This document shows, piece by piece, positions 1 to 10,085 of a DNA stretch of 64,000 bases; position 1 is the first letter of the stretch, and each line of letters begins with the position of its first letter. The DNA is taken from positions 12,850,001 through 12,914,000 of the forward strand of contig LR990060.1 in NCBI GenBank assembly GCA_905147135.1. Reading direction: 5' to 3'. This DNA comes from Blastobasis lacticolella. Lineage: Eukaryota; Arthropoda; Insecta; Lepidoptera; Blastobasidae. The notes beneath the pieces were generated by a model, which was not told the origin of the DNA, did no database searches, and was given only the letters and a program-made list of their open reading frames with translations. A program made the translations under genes and the position numbers.

Positions 1-68
1 CGAAATTGCATTCTGCTTCGATTGACATTAAAAACTAAAAATCGCCAAAATTGAACTTAGGAGGTATT

Positions 69-150
69 GAAAGAAAGAAAGAAAGAAAGAAAGAAAATAT
101 TTATTACAAAGGACGCCACGACATAATAATTTACATTTAACACAAAAAAA
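69..150 (-). mobile_element. LINE-like 3' tail with (CTTT)n repeat
   Basis: Seven GAAA units are followed by an A/T-rich stretch and GCCACGACAT. A related arrangement (a GAAAG run, then TTTATTAC and CACGAC) occurs at 864-915. Two loci sharing unique sequence joined to the same microsatellite suggest the 3' end of a minus-strand retroelement rather than a chance microsatellite. No coding part is attached, so the family is unknown. Confidence 0.4.
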
Positions 151-863
151 AAGAGTACATAAAACACGGAGACAATTATAGGGTTCCCAGTGGCATTTTT
201 CGTGGGCATCCATTACTACTATTGGTACTACGTCGTCGTCGTGCTTTATGTCCAATATCATTGAGAAAACAGCTAGAAAAGCGCTATTGCGCTGCATTGG
301 CTCTATCGTCTAGTACCGCTGTGAAGTGTGAAGGGCTCTCAGCTGGCTTTGTGTCGCCGCGGGCAGTCGTCAGCTGTTTTTACACGACGCATGCAGAGTA
401 GCTGCCCTTGTCTACAATGGCTGGAGAGCAATTGCCCCCTCCCTGCTTCTTGGTGTTATTGTTTTTATCCGACTGCGCGACGTAATGGGAGTAATGTGTT
501 TATTAAATTGTGTGTTAGGTGTAATTGACTATTATCTTATAGTGTTGTTATGTTATTTTGGAGGCTGTTTCTTATTCAATCACACTTCAACTTTTACGAA
601 AAAAGAACATTATTAAAAGTTGTAGTTTTGTCTCTGTACTAAAACGTTGTAACTTGCAGTGCCCTAGCAGGGTTCTTGTGTGAAACTAAAACATATCGTA
701 ACATCTGTAACAACCACAAGAAAGCAATAAAGTTTATGATTATATGTCGTTGCCGGAAGTCTGTATGGTATCAATTTGACACACCAATCCAAAGCGACTA
801 ATATAACAGAGGCAGACCAGCTTGCACCTGCGTAAACTAGAAAATGGGCAACAGTAATTTTTC
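151..863. other. No supported feature
   Basis: Short open frames lie on both strands (328-528 plus, 664-885 minus), but neither has a recognisable domain, compositional bias or splice context. I see no SINE or LINE signature here. Confidence 0.5.
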
Positions 864-915
864 TGAAAGAAAGAACGACATACATTTATTACACATGGCA
901 CACCACGACACACTG
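864..915 (-). mobile_element. LINE-like 3' tail, second copy
   Basis: GAAAG repeats, TTTATTACACATGG and CACCACGACA resemble the unit at 69-150. It lies directly next to a SINE-B remnant. Confidence 0.35.
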
Positions 916-923
916 AAATAAAA

Positions 924-1052
924 TGTTAATGTCCCGGTTATGCCCTCGCGCACGAGGGCCCGGGGTCCGCCTTGACCATGATCCAGGATTTGGCTGATCT
1001 CTGTGACCCTGCTATTAGGGAAAGCTGACCTGATTGGGTCCTTAAAAACGCC
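924..1052 (-). mobile_element. SINE-B, 3' part only
   Basis: Read on the minus strand this is the 3' half of SINE-B: GGTCACAGAG, then ATCCTGGATCATGG, GCGGACCCCGGGCC and CCGGGACATTAACA. The tRNA-like head is missing, as expected for 5' truncation during target-primed reverse transcription. An internal deletion joins the ATCAG motif to the GTGACCC motif. Confidence 0.75.
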
Positions 1053-1167
1053 CTGGGTCTTTAAAATGAACCTACTTACTCCTCATGGCCTATTTATTGA
1101 CTGGAAGATAAAGCCGTACTGGCTCTAAGTCCGTCAATTACGTCGTTATGCAATAAAGTTTTAAATA

Positions 1168-1345
1168 TCAACATCATCATCTTGGTGTTACATCCCGGTT
1201 GCGCCCCCGCGCGGCTCGGGAGGGCCCAGGGTCCGCCTTGCTGCTACTCCTGGCCCACCTCACTCGGTCTTCGGCATCCTTAGTGCTTATTGGCACGCAT
1301 ATCATTCTTGACTACGTCAAGCCATCGCATCTTAGGCCGGCCGCT
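1168..1345 (-). pseudogene. LINE-I (RTE-like) ORF end joined to a SINE-B type tail
   Basis: On the minus strand the bases between about 1345 and 1235 read as a degenerate GRPKMRWLDVVKNDMRAN segment, the C-terminal motif of an RTE-like reverse transcriptase ORF. A stop and a frame break follow. The sequence then continues into GCGGACCCTGGGCCCTCC, GCGCAACCGGGA and CACCAAGATGATGATG, which is the layout of the SINE-B tail. This copy therefore shows LINE coding sequence running directly into the tail that SINE-B carries. It is too short and damaged to be functional. Confidence 0.6.
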
Positions 1346-1375
1346 CCTTCGTTTTAACTCTACAAACAAGTAAAT

Positions 1376-1644
1376 ATAAATAAATAAATAAATATAATAA
1401 ATAAATATTCGTGGACAAATTCACACAGCGCCATCTAGCCCCAAACTAAGCAAAGCTTGTACTATGGGTGCTAGATAACTGATATACTACTTTAATACTT
1501 TTAAATACATACTTATTATACATAGAACACCCAGACCCGTAACAGAAATTAAAATTCATCATTTCAATTTCTACCCGGCCGGGAATCGAACCCGGGACCT
1601 CTTGCGTGGCAGACGATGTTGACCATTAAACCACTCAGGTCGTC
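1376..1644 (-). mobile_element. SINE-A, near full length
   Basis: On the minus strand it begins GACGACCTGAGTGG and has the B-box-like GGTTCGATTCCCGG. The body ATGATGAATTTTAATTTCTG follows, then GGCTAGATGGCGCTGTGTGA, and the element ends in an (ATTT)n tail at its low-coordinate end. The head resembles tRNA-Gly with a GCC anticodon (CTGCCACGC), here slightly decayed. Confidence 0.85.
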
Positions 1645-1907
1645 AAAATATCACGGGTTGTTGATACAAACATAGTTACTACCAAACCTAATCCTGAAAT
1701 GTCTATCAAAAGCTCCAATTCAGTGGTACATTACAGCCCGTAATTGCATCCAAAATACGCCCTTCAGCTATGCAGTGGGAATAGGCGCTCTCGGGCGCTT
1801 AAACCGAACTGTGTATTAATATGGTTGCAAATGCGTTTGGACACCGACGAGGAAGCGTCGGCGATGTGAGGTGTTTATATTTTTAGAGGCTTTTATTTAG
1901 TTATTTT
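1645..1907. other. No supported feature
   Basis: Unique-looking spacer between two SINE-A copies in opposite orientation. No open frame or repeat recognised. Confidence 0.5.
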
Positions 1908-2168
1908 ACGACCTGAGTGGTACAGTGGTCAACAGGCCGGTCTGCCACGCAAGAGGTCCCGGGTTCGATTCCCGGCCGGGCAGAAATTGAAATGATGAAT
2001 TTTAATTTCTGTTGCGGGTCTGGGTGTTATTTAAAGGTATATAAGTAGATTAAAGGTATATAAGTAGATTATCAGTTATCTAGCACCCATAACGCAAGCT
2101 TTGCTTACTTTGGGGCTAGATGGCGTTGTGTGAATTTGTCCACGATTATTTATTTATTTATTATTATT
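1908..2168 (+). mobile_element. SINE-A, full length
   Basis: Starts ACGACCTGAGTGGTACAGTG and has an intact GGTTCGATTCCCGG box and CTGCCACGC anticodon region. The 3' body is GGGGCTAGATGGCG, with a TTTATTTATT tail. A roughly 20 bp segment containing AAAGGTATATAAGTAGATTA is duplicated in tandem near 2033-2070. Confidence 0.88.
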
Positions 2169-2199
2169 AGTTTCACATGTCCACATAATAAAATATTGC

Positions 2200-2322
2200 A
2201 AGTTCAAGAAAGGGCTGAAAAGGTTTTTAAGGGGGCGGGAAAGCGTGGGTGATGCCCTTGGTATTGCGTCCATGGGATGCGGTGGCTGTTTACCATCTGG
2301 CAGGCCGTAAGCTTGTTAGGCC
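2200..2322 (+). mobile_element. LINE-B 3' end
   Basis: Reads FKKGLKRFLRGRESVGDALG in one frame, the C-terminus of the LINE-B reverse transcriptase ORF (compare the longer copy at 56287-56652). The shared 3' UTR follows (GCGGTGGCTGTTTACCATC, CAGGCCGTAAGCTTG), but the A-tail is lost. Confidence 0.65.
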
Positions 2323-2432
2323 CAATGCTTGAAATTGCAATATTGCGATCCAATTACAATTCAATCGAACTAAATTAATTTGCGGACTTGAGGCCCACGT
2401 GGGCTGTCTGCTCGTTTATCACGGGGTAGAGT

Positions 2433-2515
2433 ATAAGGTCCATTTTTGTATCCCAGATTTATGAAAAGCGGAGTGACGCGTGACTTAGTATAAGTGATAC
2501 AAAAATGGACCTTAT
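2433..2515. repeat. 83 bp element with perfect 20 bp inverted ends
   Basis: The arms 2433-2452 and 2496-2515 (ATAAGGTCCATTTTTGTATC and its exact complement) enclose 43 bp. This could be a very short MITE or a transcribed hairpin. I see no clear target duplication or second copy in the window. Confidence 0.5.
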
Positions 2516-2769
2516 TCTATGAGCGATACATTCCACTTTGATTTGCTCTCACGCTTTTTGTTTCAGAATTCAGTTACTGAATTTAGAAGTGTGTAAAACA
2601 TCATACTCAAAATCGCGTCGACGTCCTATTGGTCGGAGGTATAGCATGTAATTCACCCGTGGTATCGCTGCGAGTCCCGCGGCGTACCGTATTACAAGCT
2701 ATACCGTCCCGATTGGCGCCGTTATCCAGTTACAACTGGTTACGTCGGGACCAAACAGCACTGTCATAA

Positions 2770-2935
2770 ACTATTTTTTTATTTTATACGACAGACAAAC
2801 TGGCTTGCGGGCCACCTGATGAAAAGTAGTCATCGCTGCCTATTGACATCAGCAACACCAGGGGAGCTACCAATGCGTTGCCCGACTCTGAAGCGACATC
2901 TAATATACTTCTGGAACGATCCCATGTCACAATGT
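2770..2935 (-). mobile_element. LINE-A 3' end
   Basis: On the minus strand it carries the end of the LINE-A ORF (GGTGTTGCTGATGTC region) and the constant 3' UTR (GGTGGCCCGCAAGCCAG, TTTGTCTGTCG), ending in an A-run. 5'-truncated and frame-broken. Confidence 0.7.
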
Positions 2936-2955
2936 CATGTCATGTGATTTTTGTA

Positions 2956-3221
2956 CAATAAATATAAATAAATAAAATAAATACATATGTTTGGACAATT
3001 CACGCAGCGCCATCTAGCTCCAAACTAAGCAAAGCTTGCGTTATGGGTGCTAGATTACTGATAAACTACTTATTTACTTTTAATTAAATACATACTTAAA
3101 CATATAATACCCAGACCCGTAACAGAAATTAAAATTCATCATTTCAATTTCTGCCGGCCGGGAATCAAACCCGGGACCTCTGCGTGGCAAACATGTAAAA
3201 CACTGAACCACTCAGGTCGTC
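2956..3221 (-). mobile_element. SINE-A, degenerate near full length
   Basis: All SINE-A blocks are recognisable on the minus strand, from GACGACCTGAGTGG to the GCGCTGCGTGAATTG end. The B-box reads GGTTTGATTCCCGG and the head has small deletions, so this is an old copy. Confidence 0.8.
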
Positions 3222-3985
3222 AGAATATACCTAGTGACAACGCCGCTTGCGCATGGTACTTACGTTCGACATCCGTGTGACGTCACTCCGACAGCGATTG
3301 ATGATACGCGGGTAGCGTCAGCGGGAACAACAGAAACATGTAAATACTACCTTCATATTTAACATAATTTTATCGCATTTACATTTGAATACAATTTCTG
3401 CAATGTGGCTGCCGTGATCGCAATCTCGATATCCTATTTTAATACACTTTTTGCAACAATTGCGGCCGTATTTCGCAAATAACTCACCAAATGTTGTGTT
3501 TGATCGTCTCTTGTTTATCGCGGTAGAAAAGTGACTTACATTTTTCCAAAGAAGATAATGTAATGGAGGTATAATAAGACCACACTAAGTCCAAAACGCT
3601 ATAAAAAAAAAACTGTATGCAAACTTATGCCATGTCTTTTATCCATCATAGAACGTCATTTATTTATAGAACACACAATATCGGTAGCCAAAGTGAAATT
3701 CGATCGATAAATCTTTTGTTCGGTGATGAAGCCCACTTTTGGTTGAATTATATTATTAAGTTAATGAACACACGAAGGCCACATGATTAAAACCATATTC
3801 AAAAATAATACCCTAAAATTATCTTGTTTCAATCCGTTTATCTTTGTATTATTTCATTTTCTAAAGTTCTCCGCCGCTAAAAAACCCGTCACTAATGTTT
3901 CGGCTACAACTATTACTACCTAATATTATTATTACCTATATTACTATATATTACTACCTATTACCTGACCCTTCTCATAATATTC
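3222..3985. other. No supported feature, AT-rich spacer
   Basis: About 760 bp without a recognisable element. A local run of TTACTACCTA-like units near 3918-3965 is a short imperfect tandem repeat. No open frame of note. Confidence 0.5.
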
Positions 3986-4094
3986 GCGTGTGTGATGCCC
4001 CTGGTATTGCAAACGTCCATAGGCTGCGGTGACTGCGTACCATCAGGCAGGCCGCAAGCTTGTTTGCCACCTTAGTGGTATAAAAAAAATGTGG
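3986..4094 (+). mobile_element. LINE-B 3' end
   Basis: Contains the end of the LINE-B ORF (GTGATGCCCCTGGTATTGC) followed by the family 3' UTR (CATCAGGCAGGCCGCAAGC, TTGTTTGCCACC) and an eight-base A-run. Only the last 110 bp are present. Confidence 0.75.
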
Positions 4095-4137
4095 GTGCTA
4101 AAGCTCACAGGGTTAGCTATCCGCTATCATCATCACA

Positions 4138-4219
4138 CCATAGTACAAGCTTTGCTTAGTTTGGGGCTAGATGGCGCTGTGTGAATTTGTCCACGATTAT
4201 TTATGCATTTATTTATTTA
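4138..4219 (+). mobile_element. SINE-A 3' fragment
   Basis: Only the last 80 bp of SINE-A (CAAGCTTTGCTTAGTTTGGG, ATGGCGCTGTGTGAATTTG) and its ATTT tail are present. The tail runs directly into an opposite-strand SINE-C. Confidence 0.8.
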
Positions 4220-4450
4220 TCACAGCCCATGTCTGTCTACTGCAGGATTTAGGGCCTCTACCACAAAAGGGGAGGCTATTGCCACGATCTCCACGCTTGG
4301 CAGGCAGTTATAAATATAACAATGGAAAACGCTGCTGCCCATTTTCCAGCCTATGGAGACTAGGTATTTTGCCTCGAAAACATTAGTCTCCTTTTACGAC
4401 ACCAAGGATTGGTGCTATTCTATTCTGCCGGACACCACACGGCTATACGG
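4220..4450 (-). mobile_element. SINE-C
   Basis: On the minus strand it runs from the CCGTGTGGTGTCCGGCAGA start through GGTGTCGTAAAAGG and TGGGCAGCAGCGTTTTCC to the CCTGCAGTAGACAG tail. The tRNA-like B-box seen in SINE-A and SINE-B is not evident. Confidence 0.8.
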
Positions 4451-4724
4451 CTATTCGCTATAACTAAAAGCGTTTACCACTTTTCTGCCGCGCATACCTC
4501 CAGACCGCCGCGATTTTCCAGCACGTCGCTTTTTGACGGTGATTGGACGCGGCGCCGCGTCGCACTCAGCGCATACCTGGTTGATGGGAATGCCTTCGGT
4601 AGAGGTTACCCTGGTGTCGAAAATATGATAACATAATAAATTTTTGGTCCTAGCCATTGTCAAGGGACATGACTGTAACAGGTAATCTTTTAATATTGGC
4701 TCCTTACCTATATATGTATAGATA
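4451..4724. other. No supported feature
   Basis: Moderately GC-rich stretch (4490-4580) in which overlapping open frames exist on both strands. Neither encodes a recognisable domain. Confidence 0.4.
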
Positions 4725-5260
4725 AATACACTTTTTATTGCATACAGAAATACAAAAAAAAAATTTAACAGGTCTTTTCAAACATTGTGGGCAAAGGCGG
4801 CCTTATCACTACAAGCAATCACTTTTAAGCAACCCTTGTCTTGAAAGAGTTAAAGATAAACATGAGCCAGATAAGCAACAAAATTAACATTAATCATTTA
4901 GGTAAATACTATACTATAAGCTGAAAATAATACATCTACATACTAATATACACACTATAAGCTACAATATATATAGATAATATAAGTACACAATATTATG
5001 ATAAAATGGACGGCAGAGTTAGAGAGGACTTTGGCATGCAACTTGGTTTTAAAAGTTGCAAGTGACTTTGCGTGGCGAATATCCTTCGGCAACTCGTTCC
5101 ACAAATGAGCAGCCCTCACTGTAAACGAGTCCCCAAAGTACTTAGAGCGTGTAAAAGGCGCCCTCAACGTGTTGTCAAAAGTAGAGCGCAAGTCCCGGAC
5201 CTGGTCCACCTTCTGGAAACTGTCCCTGAAGTAGTTATGGTCCTTACCTGTGAAATTTGC
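4725..5260 (-). pseudogene. LINE-C: reverse transcriptase ORF C-terminus and 3' UTR
   Basis: The minus-strand frame ending at 4955 encodes DSFQKVDQVRDLRSTFDNTL, then TVRAAHLWNELPKDIRHAKS and TFKTKLHAKVL. The LWNELPxxIR-x-KS-xxxFKxKL motif is the usual C-terminal end of non-LTR retrotransposon ORF2 proteins. About 230 bp of AT-rich 3' UTR follow, containing GATAAGGCCGCCTTTGCC and an AAATTTTTTTTT tract. A stop lies just upstream of the readable segment, so this is a 5'-truncated, decayed copy. Confidence 0.65.
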
Positions 5261-5810
5261 GTTTTTTTCGGAGGTATATATTTGCTCAAATATTTTTAAT
5301 TGTACAGAACATATAAAAATTAATACTTGAATCGAAAGTAGCGTATATTTAGATGTTGATAAGTCTCTAAAATTAAATATAAAATATTTTCTTAACTTTC
5401 CATAAGGCTTGGAAAATGCCCCTTTTCAGTTGTCGTCAATTTTGACTCTTTTCCAGGTGTCATTTTGTGAAGAGCATTGGTAAGCACGTTAGCTTAATGT
5501 TGTCTGATTATACCTACAAACAATAACTAAAAATAGAAATGTCAATCTTAATTTAGATAGTAATGTCAATCTTAATTTAGATAGTATCTCCACTGTCGAT
5601 CTCCTTCCTTTACAAACTGCTAAACTAAGATGCAGATACATAATGAGACCAGCCAAGAGGGGAGCATAATGAAAACCGGCTTCCCACCTCGCACCACATT
5701 TTCCGGAACGACAAAGCGCCTCACGAACAATGCTTGCGGACACCCATCTGCATTAAGGTTGGAGCGTTGAGGTGTGGCTCCTTATAGTTTTTAACCTCTG
5801 AAGCAAAAAG
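5261..5810. other. Spacer with a 22 bp tandem duplication
   Basis: GTCAATCTTAATTTAGATAG occurs twice in direct tandem near 5539-5585. The remainder is AT-rich spacer with no recognised element. Confidence 0.5.
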
Positions 5811-6072
5811 CTGTGTGGTGTCCGGCAGAGAAGAATAGCACCAACCCCTCCACTCGTGGGTGTCGTACAAGGCGACTAATGTTTTCGAGACAAAAGATCT
5901 AGAGTCTCCGTCCGTAGGCTCGAAAATGGGCAGCAGCGTTTTCCATTATTATATGTATAACACTGCGATCCCCAACCCGCCTGCCAAGCGTGGAGATTGT
6001 GGTAATAATCTTCCCTTTTATGGGAGAGGCCTAAAGTCCTGCAGTGGACTGATAAGGGCTGTGATGATGATA
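5811..6072 (+). mobile_element. SINE-C, full length
   Basis: Begins CTGTGTGGTGTCCGGCAGA and ends GGGCTGTGATGATGATA. All family blocks are present in order: AATAGCACCAACCCC, GTGTCGTACAAGGCGACTAA, GCGATCCCCAACCCGCC, and CCTAAAGTCCTGCAGTGGAC. The ATGATGAT end is the same terminal motif as in the RTE LINE copies. Confidence 0.88.
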
Positions 6073-6245
6073 GAGTAAAAAGAGGGACGTTATAATGTTA
6101 ACGTACCTATGCATTTGTATGACTGTCTGCGTCAACGTAGTTCCCGAATGGATGGACCATAATACCAAGGTTCTCAGCTTTGTTTCCTTAAAAGCGGTTC
6201 AGTAGGTTTGGAAATATTTGACTATGAGTAAACTTTCTACTTACG
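6073..6245 (+). repeat. Dispersed repeat R6, degenerate
   Basis: The sequence CGTAGTTCCCGAATGG, then GGTTCTCAGCTTTGTTTC and AAAGCGGTTCAGTAGG, follows the layout of the R6 repeat seen best at 54030-54350 and, inverted, at 33325-33530. R6 has no coding capacity here and its class is unknown. Confidence 0.5.
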
Positions 6246-6575
6246 CCGGTAGTTTTATTTTCCAAAACTACTGCAGGAACATCCTCAGTGTAAACATTTA
6301 CGGACGACGACAAGCCGTGGTAGGCCTCCACCGACGCGTCGCTAACAATACAGGAAAAAAAAACTACTTTTAAGAGGACAAGTTTGAATTAAAACTTTGA
6401 TTTTGCTTTTAATTACGAGAGTACACAGACAGAGAGTAAGCGGCAAGAACAGAGAGAAATGCAGTGACAGCGACTCAAACGTCAAAATGGTTGCGTTCCA
6501 TTATACAATTTAACACGTCGCCGCGTCGCTCGTTTGCCTGTGTGTCTACCGTACGATAAAAAAAACAACTACAGA

Positions 6576-7360
6576 TTTAGCCACCCAGTTCGTCAGTGAC
6601 AGTTTCTCAGAAGCCGCACCGCAGCGTCACGCCGCGTGCTTACTATTGCGGCGCGGCGCCGGCGCGGGTCAAGAGCGCTGCTGGGCGCCTTGGCATACGT
6701 GCGGTGGAAATACGCATTTGATCTTGGGGAACAACGTGTGTAATATGGGATCGTTCAAAAGGTAAGGTAGAGGTCTCTTTAGAGTTGGGCAACACGCAAC
6801 ACATTGGTAGCTCTTCTGCCGTTGTTGATGTAGATTGGCGGCATTTACTACTTTCCATCAGGTGGCTGCTAGCTTCTTTCTCTACCGTATGACATTAAAA
6901 AATTTAGAGTTAGCCACCCAGTTCATTAGTGTCAATTCCCCAGCAGCATTGCGGGGCAACTCCTTAGCGCCCGCACTGCAGCCTTACGCCGTGAGCTCAT
7001 AACTGCGGCGCGGCGCCGGCGCGGCCTTGGCGTACGTGCGATGGAGATACGCGTTTGATCAAGGATTATTCTCGTGGTCCTAGATTTCCACAGTGTTTCA
7101 TTTGTACTATGACAGTACCACAGTGTTTCATGTACAGTTCGTCAGTGACTCCTTAGAGGCCGTTTCCCACCGCAGGGTCAGTGACAGTTCCCCAGCAGCC
7201 ATTCCTTAGCGCCCGCACTGCAGCGTCGCGCCGCGAGCTCATTACTGCGGTGCGGCGCCAGCGCGGGTCAAGAGCGCTGCGGGACGCCTTGGCATACATG
7301 CGGTGGAGATACGCGTTTGATCTTGATGAAGAATGTGTGGAAATTGGGCTTTGTAGCTGT
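6576..7360 (+). repeat. GC-rich arginine-rich module, three copies
   Basis: Three related 130-200 bp blocks lie at about 6580-6725, 6912-7060 and 7135-7350. Each carries a CAGTTCRTYAGTG-like start, GCGGYGCGGCGCC and TACGCRTTTGATC. Blocks 1 and 3 keep the same open frame, reading SRTAASRR then RRRRGSRAL and VRWKYAFDL in block 1, and ARTAASRRELITAVRRQRGS with MRWRYAFDL in block 3. Block 2 has lost about 17 bp and breaks the frame. Base composition differs sharply from the AT-rich surroundings. I do not recognise the product; it may be an exon remnant or part of a transposable element. A LINE-A end sits between blocks 1 and 2. Confidence 0.55.
6740..6903 (+). mobile_element. LINE-A 3' end inside the GC-rich module array
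   Basis: Starts GTAATATGGGATCGTTCAAA (the ORF segment), continues through a degenerate GTTGTTGATGTAGATTGGCG block and CATCAGGTGGCTGC, and ends in a short A-run. It separates module blocks 1 and 2. Confidence 0.6.
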
Positions 7361-7447
7361 CGTAGGCGCAGATTTATCGAAGACTCCTGTTACTCGATTT
7401 CGCGACGCAAAGGAAGGTAATGTGTTTATCAGCCTATGGTATGTATG

Positions 7448-7534
7448 CATATTATCGGGTTTGTTACCACGGTTAGTATTGTTTTTACCTCGATATTAGC
7501 CAATACTAACCGTGGTAACAAACCCGATAATATG
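7448..7534. repeat. Perfect 34 bp inverted repeat, 19 nt loop
   Basis: The arm 7448-7481 (starting CATATTATCGGGTTTG) is matched exactly by the reverse complement at 7501-7534. No mismatch in 34 bp implies a recent origin or active maintenance. It could be a hairpin RNA precursor, a tiny fold-back transposon or a rearrangement junction; the sequence alone does not decide. Confidence 0.75.
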
Positions 7535-8490
7535 TGTAGTGAAAGTGTAGTGAATAACCACGAAAGTCTTAAAACCTATATGTATGTATGTATACATGTT
7601 TGTATGTTTGTTCCTTGGTGGCACTCTAGAGACCAAACGCGTAGGCCGATTTTGATGGTTGTTACGTCTATCGATTGGTCTTAATCTTGCGAGTGTGACT
7701 GAACACATGATAGTGGCGAAAATTCAATATGGCGACTCCCAGCCGCCACTTTCTAAAAAATACAAAAATGAAATTCAACAAACCATATCATGTGCGGTCA
7801 TCAATCGTCTTTAGGTTTTTCTATTACCATTTTCTATTTAGAATGACCGTTTAGGATCTATAACGGTTTAAAGTTAGTTAGCAATCATGCTTTCTCTTCT
7901 CACTTTAATTACACTTTCATGGTACAGATCATTAATATAAAAAGCGGAAAATAAAAATGTATAACAAAAACTGAAAACCCATACTAAAAATCTGAAAATT
8001 TAAAAACAAGCCGAATGGTGTAAGTAAATAGGTATATAAAGTGCAAAAGTTCGTTTAATTAAAACTTGAAAGCAGGCGGGGATCCATTTAAAAAAATTTC
8101 TGTAAATATTAAGTATGCATGTGTTTGTAAAAACCCACCATTAGCACTAAGGTGAAACTTTTAATTATGGACGTATGCCATCTCACCAACCGGTTTCAGC
8201 TGAAAATCAGCCTCGGCTGTGGCAATATGCTGAGCTGGAACCGTTTCGGCACTTTATTTCTCAGTGTATTTACTGTAAGTCAACAATGTAAATGTCGAAT
8301 AAATGATTATTCTAATCTATTCTATTCTGTATCCACCTGCATCTTTCACCCTGTGTTAAAAGTATCTAATGAACTGTCAAAATTAAATGCGCTCAATCGA
8401 CTATTTAAATTGACTAAACGCATTTCACGGCCGCCATATTTATATGTGAAGTTCTGAAGTTAAAACATAAAAATACATTGTTTGTTTTTT
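7535..8490. other. Spacer, possible LINE tail near 8240-8330
   Basis: Mostly AT-rich spacer. The segment GTCGAATAAATGATTATTC, ending in CTATTCTATTCTG, looks like a polyadenylation signal plus a (TATTC)n retroelement tail. An open frame overlaps it (8152-8457) without a recognisable domain. Confidence 0.4.
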
Positions 8491-8625
8491 ACCACTAAGG
8501 TGGCAAACAAGCTTACGGCCTGTCCGATGGTAAACAGTCACCGCAGCCTATGGACATTTGCAATACCAGGAGCATCACCCACGCGTTGCCGACCCCGTAA
8601 GCATTGTTGCTTGGCGGCATAAATA
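8491..8625 (-). mobile_element. LINE-B 3' end
   Basis: The minus strand reads GGCAACGCGTGGGTGATGC, the ORF end, and the 3' UTR GGCCGTAAGCTTGTTTGCC, then CCACCTTAGTGGTAAAAA. Confidence 0.75.
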
Positions 8626-9778
8626 GATAAATCGATGTCACTCACCCAGGTGGGCTCCTCAGGCTTTACAGAGCCCTACCACCTGATGCACTAAATGCAT
8701 TTAATGAATTAACTGCCAAATTGCTATGGTGTAAGTAAGACAAACCTAAAACTTATTATATTAAGTATGTTTCCTGCCAAGTCACATTTGGTAAAAGCTG
8801 CCCTAAGAATCAACCAAAGAGATTGGTTTGTAGGTATAGTAACTCTATAAAATCAACTGACTTATAATTAAAATCAAGATTAATATTCGAACTCTTTACG
8901 AGTGAGTATATTTTTTTCCAACCAGCCAGAGCTTGCAAAAGAGTCCGCAACGAAAGAGTTGCGCAAACCTATTTCCCGATTCTCCCGCCAAATGCGGAAA
9001 ATGTTCTCTAATAACCGTCTCTTGAAGAAAAAGCAAATAACGAACGCCAAAGGAAATGAACTGTATGTAATTTGCTGCAAAGCAAGCCTGTAGCAATCAC
9101 ATTTGCCGAGAAAGTCTCGACTGCGTTAGACTGAAGTGAGGTAAGGCTTCTGATTTCTCTTTCCCTATATAAAATGGCGACTTTGACGGCGACGGAATAA
9201 GTTGGTTATGGCGACGGTATTGGTTATTGACGTAGTATTTTATGTGGAATGGTTTAATTAAAAATATCAAATGCACGCGAGTGGAATAGAAGTAATTCTG
9301 TTCTATATATAATTTTTATTCAAGTACTCTAATCAAAGATATTGGACAGATCATATATGAAGCCTCGACCTATTTAGAATGTACACTATCAATCTGTCAC
9401 AACTGTATACAAAAGACACAATGTCAAACAAAAAGCAATTACATTAAGATGACCAAGGCCACCAAATTTAACAATAGCACTGGTTATGGAGGGGTATTTG
9501 ACAACTTATAGACGTCCCTTTTAGACACGTAATAATAATATGCACCTTTAAAAATATGGCTCCTTCTATGCCTCTAAGTCAAATTTGTTTGACTCAATAA
9601 ATGAAGAATTATGATATATTTTCATAGGTGTCATCCGAAATGACAATCTCGTTAAGACCTGCCATTTTTCTCTATATACAAATAATCTACAGTATTTTCC
9701 ATATTTAGAGTAACACGGGCACTCAATCTCGTCGAAACTTATCATTGCCTTGTGCCATATAATAGACACTCAGTGGCC
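8626..9778. other. No supported feature, 1.15 kb
   Basis: AT-rich. Overlapping open frames on both strands near 8880-9096 are lysine-rich with no domain. I see no repeat family of this window here. Confidence 0.45.
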
Positions 9779-9921
9779 CTAGCACAAGGGTGTCCGCGAC
9801 AAAGCTCGCGCCGCGTGAGAGCGTTTGTCTCTTTCTCCCAATACTAAGACGAAAGAGATAGCAATACCTATGTCGCGCTTTTTCTCGCTAATCGCGCGCG
9901 AGAGCAACTTGTGTTAGGCCT
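9779..9921. mobile_element. Possible MITE with CCTARCACAAG ends
   Basis: Left end CCTAGCACAAGGGTGTC and right end GCAACTTGTGTTAGGCC form imperfect inverted ends of about 11 bp. The interior is GC-rich and palindromic (GCTCGCGCCGCGTGAGAGCG). No transposase, so non-autonomous if real. Confidence 0.4.
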
Positions 9922-9948
9922 ACAGGTCGTCTATTATGTGATTATTAT

Positions 9949-10085
9949 GTTCAGTGGTCAACATGTCTTACACGCAATATGTCCCAGGTTCGATTCTCGG
10001 CCGGGCAGAATTTGAAATTATGAATTTTAATTTAAAAGTATTATACATTGGCTAGATGGCGCTGTGTGAATTTGTACAAGCATAT
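9949..10085 (+). mobile_element. SINE-A with a large internal deletion
   Basis: The head (TTCAGTGGTCAACATG, GGTTCGATTCTCGG) is followed after ATGAATTTTAATTT by an abrupt jump to GGCTAGATGGCGCTGTGTGA. About 110 bp of the body are missing. Confidence 0.8.

Noticed and set aside
4409..4663. Overlapping open frames on both strands around a GC-rich block
   Set aside because: Neither has a domain, and the plus frame starts inside an antisense SINE-C.
8880..9096. Three overlapping frames, lysine-rich on the plus strand
   Set aside because: Low-complexity translation, no splice sites or homology, and the frames shadow each other.
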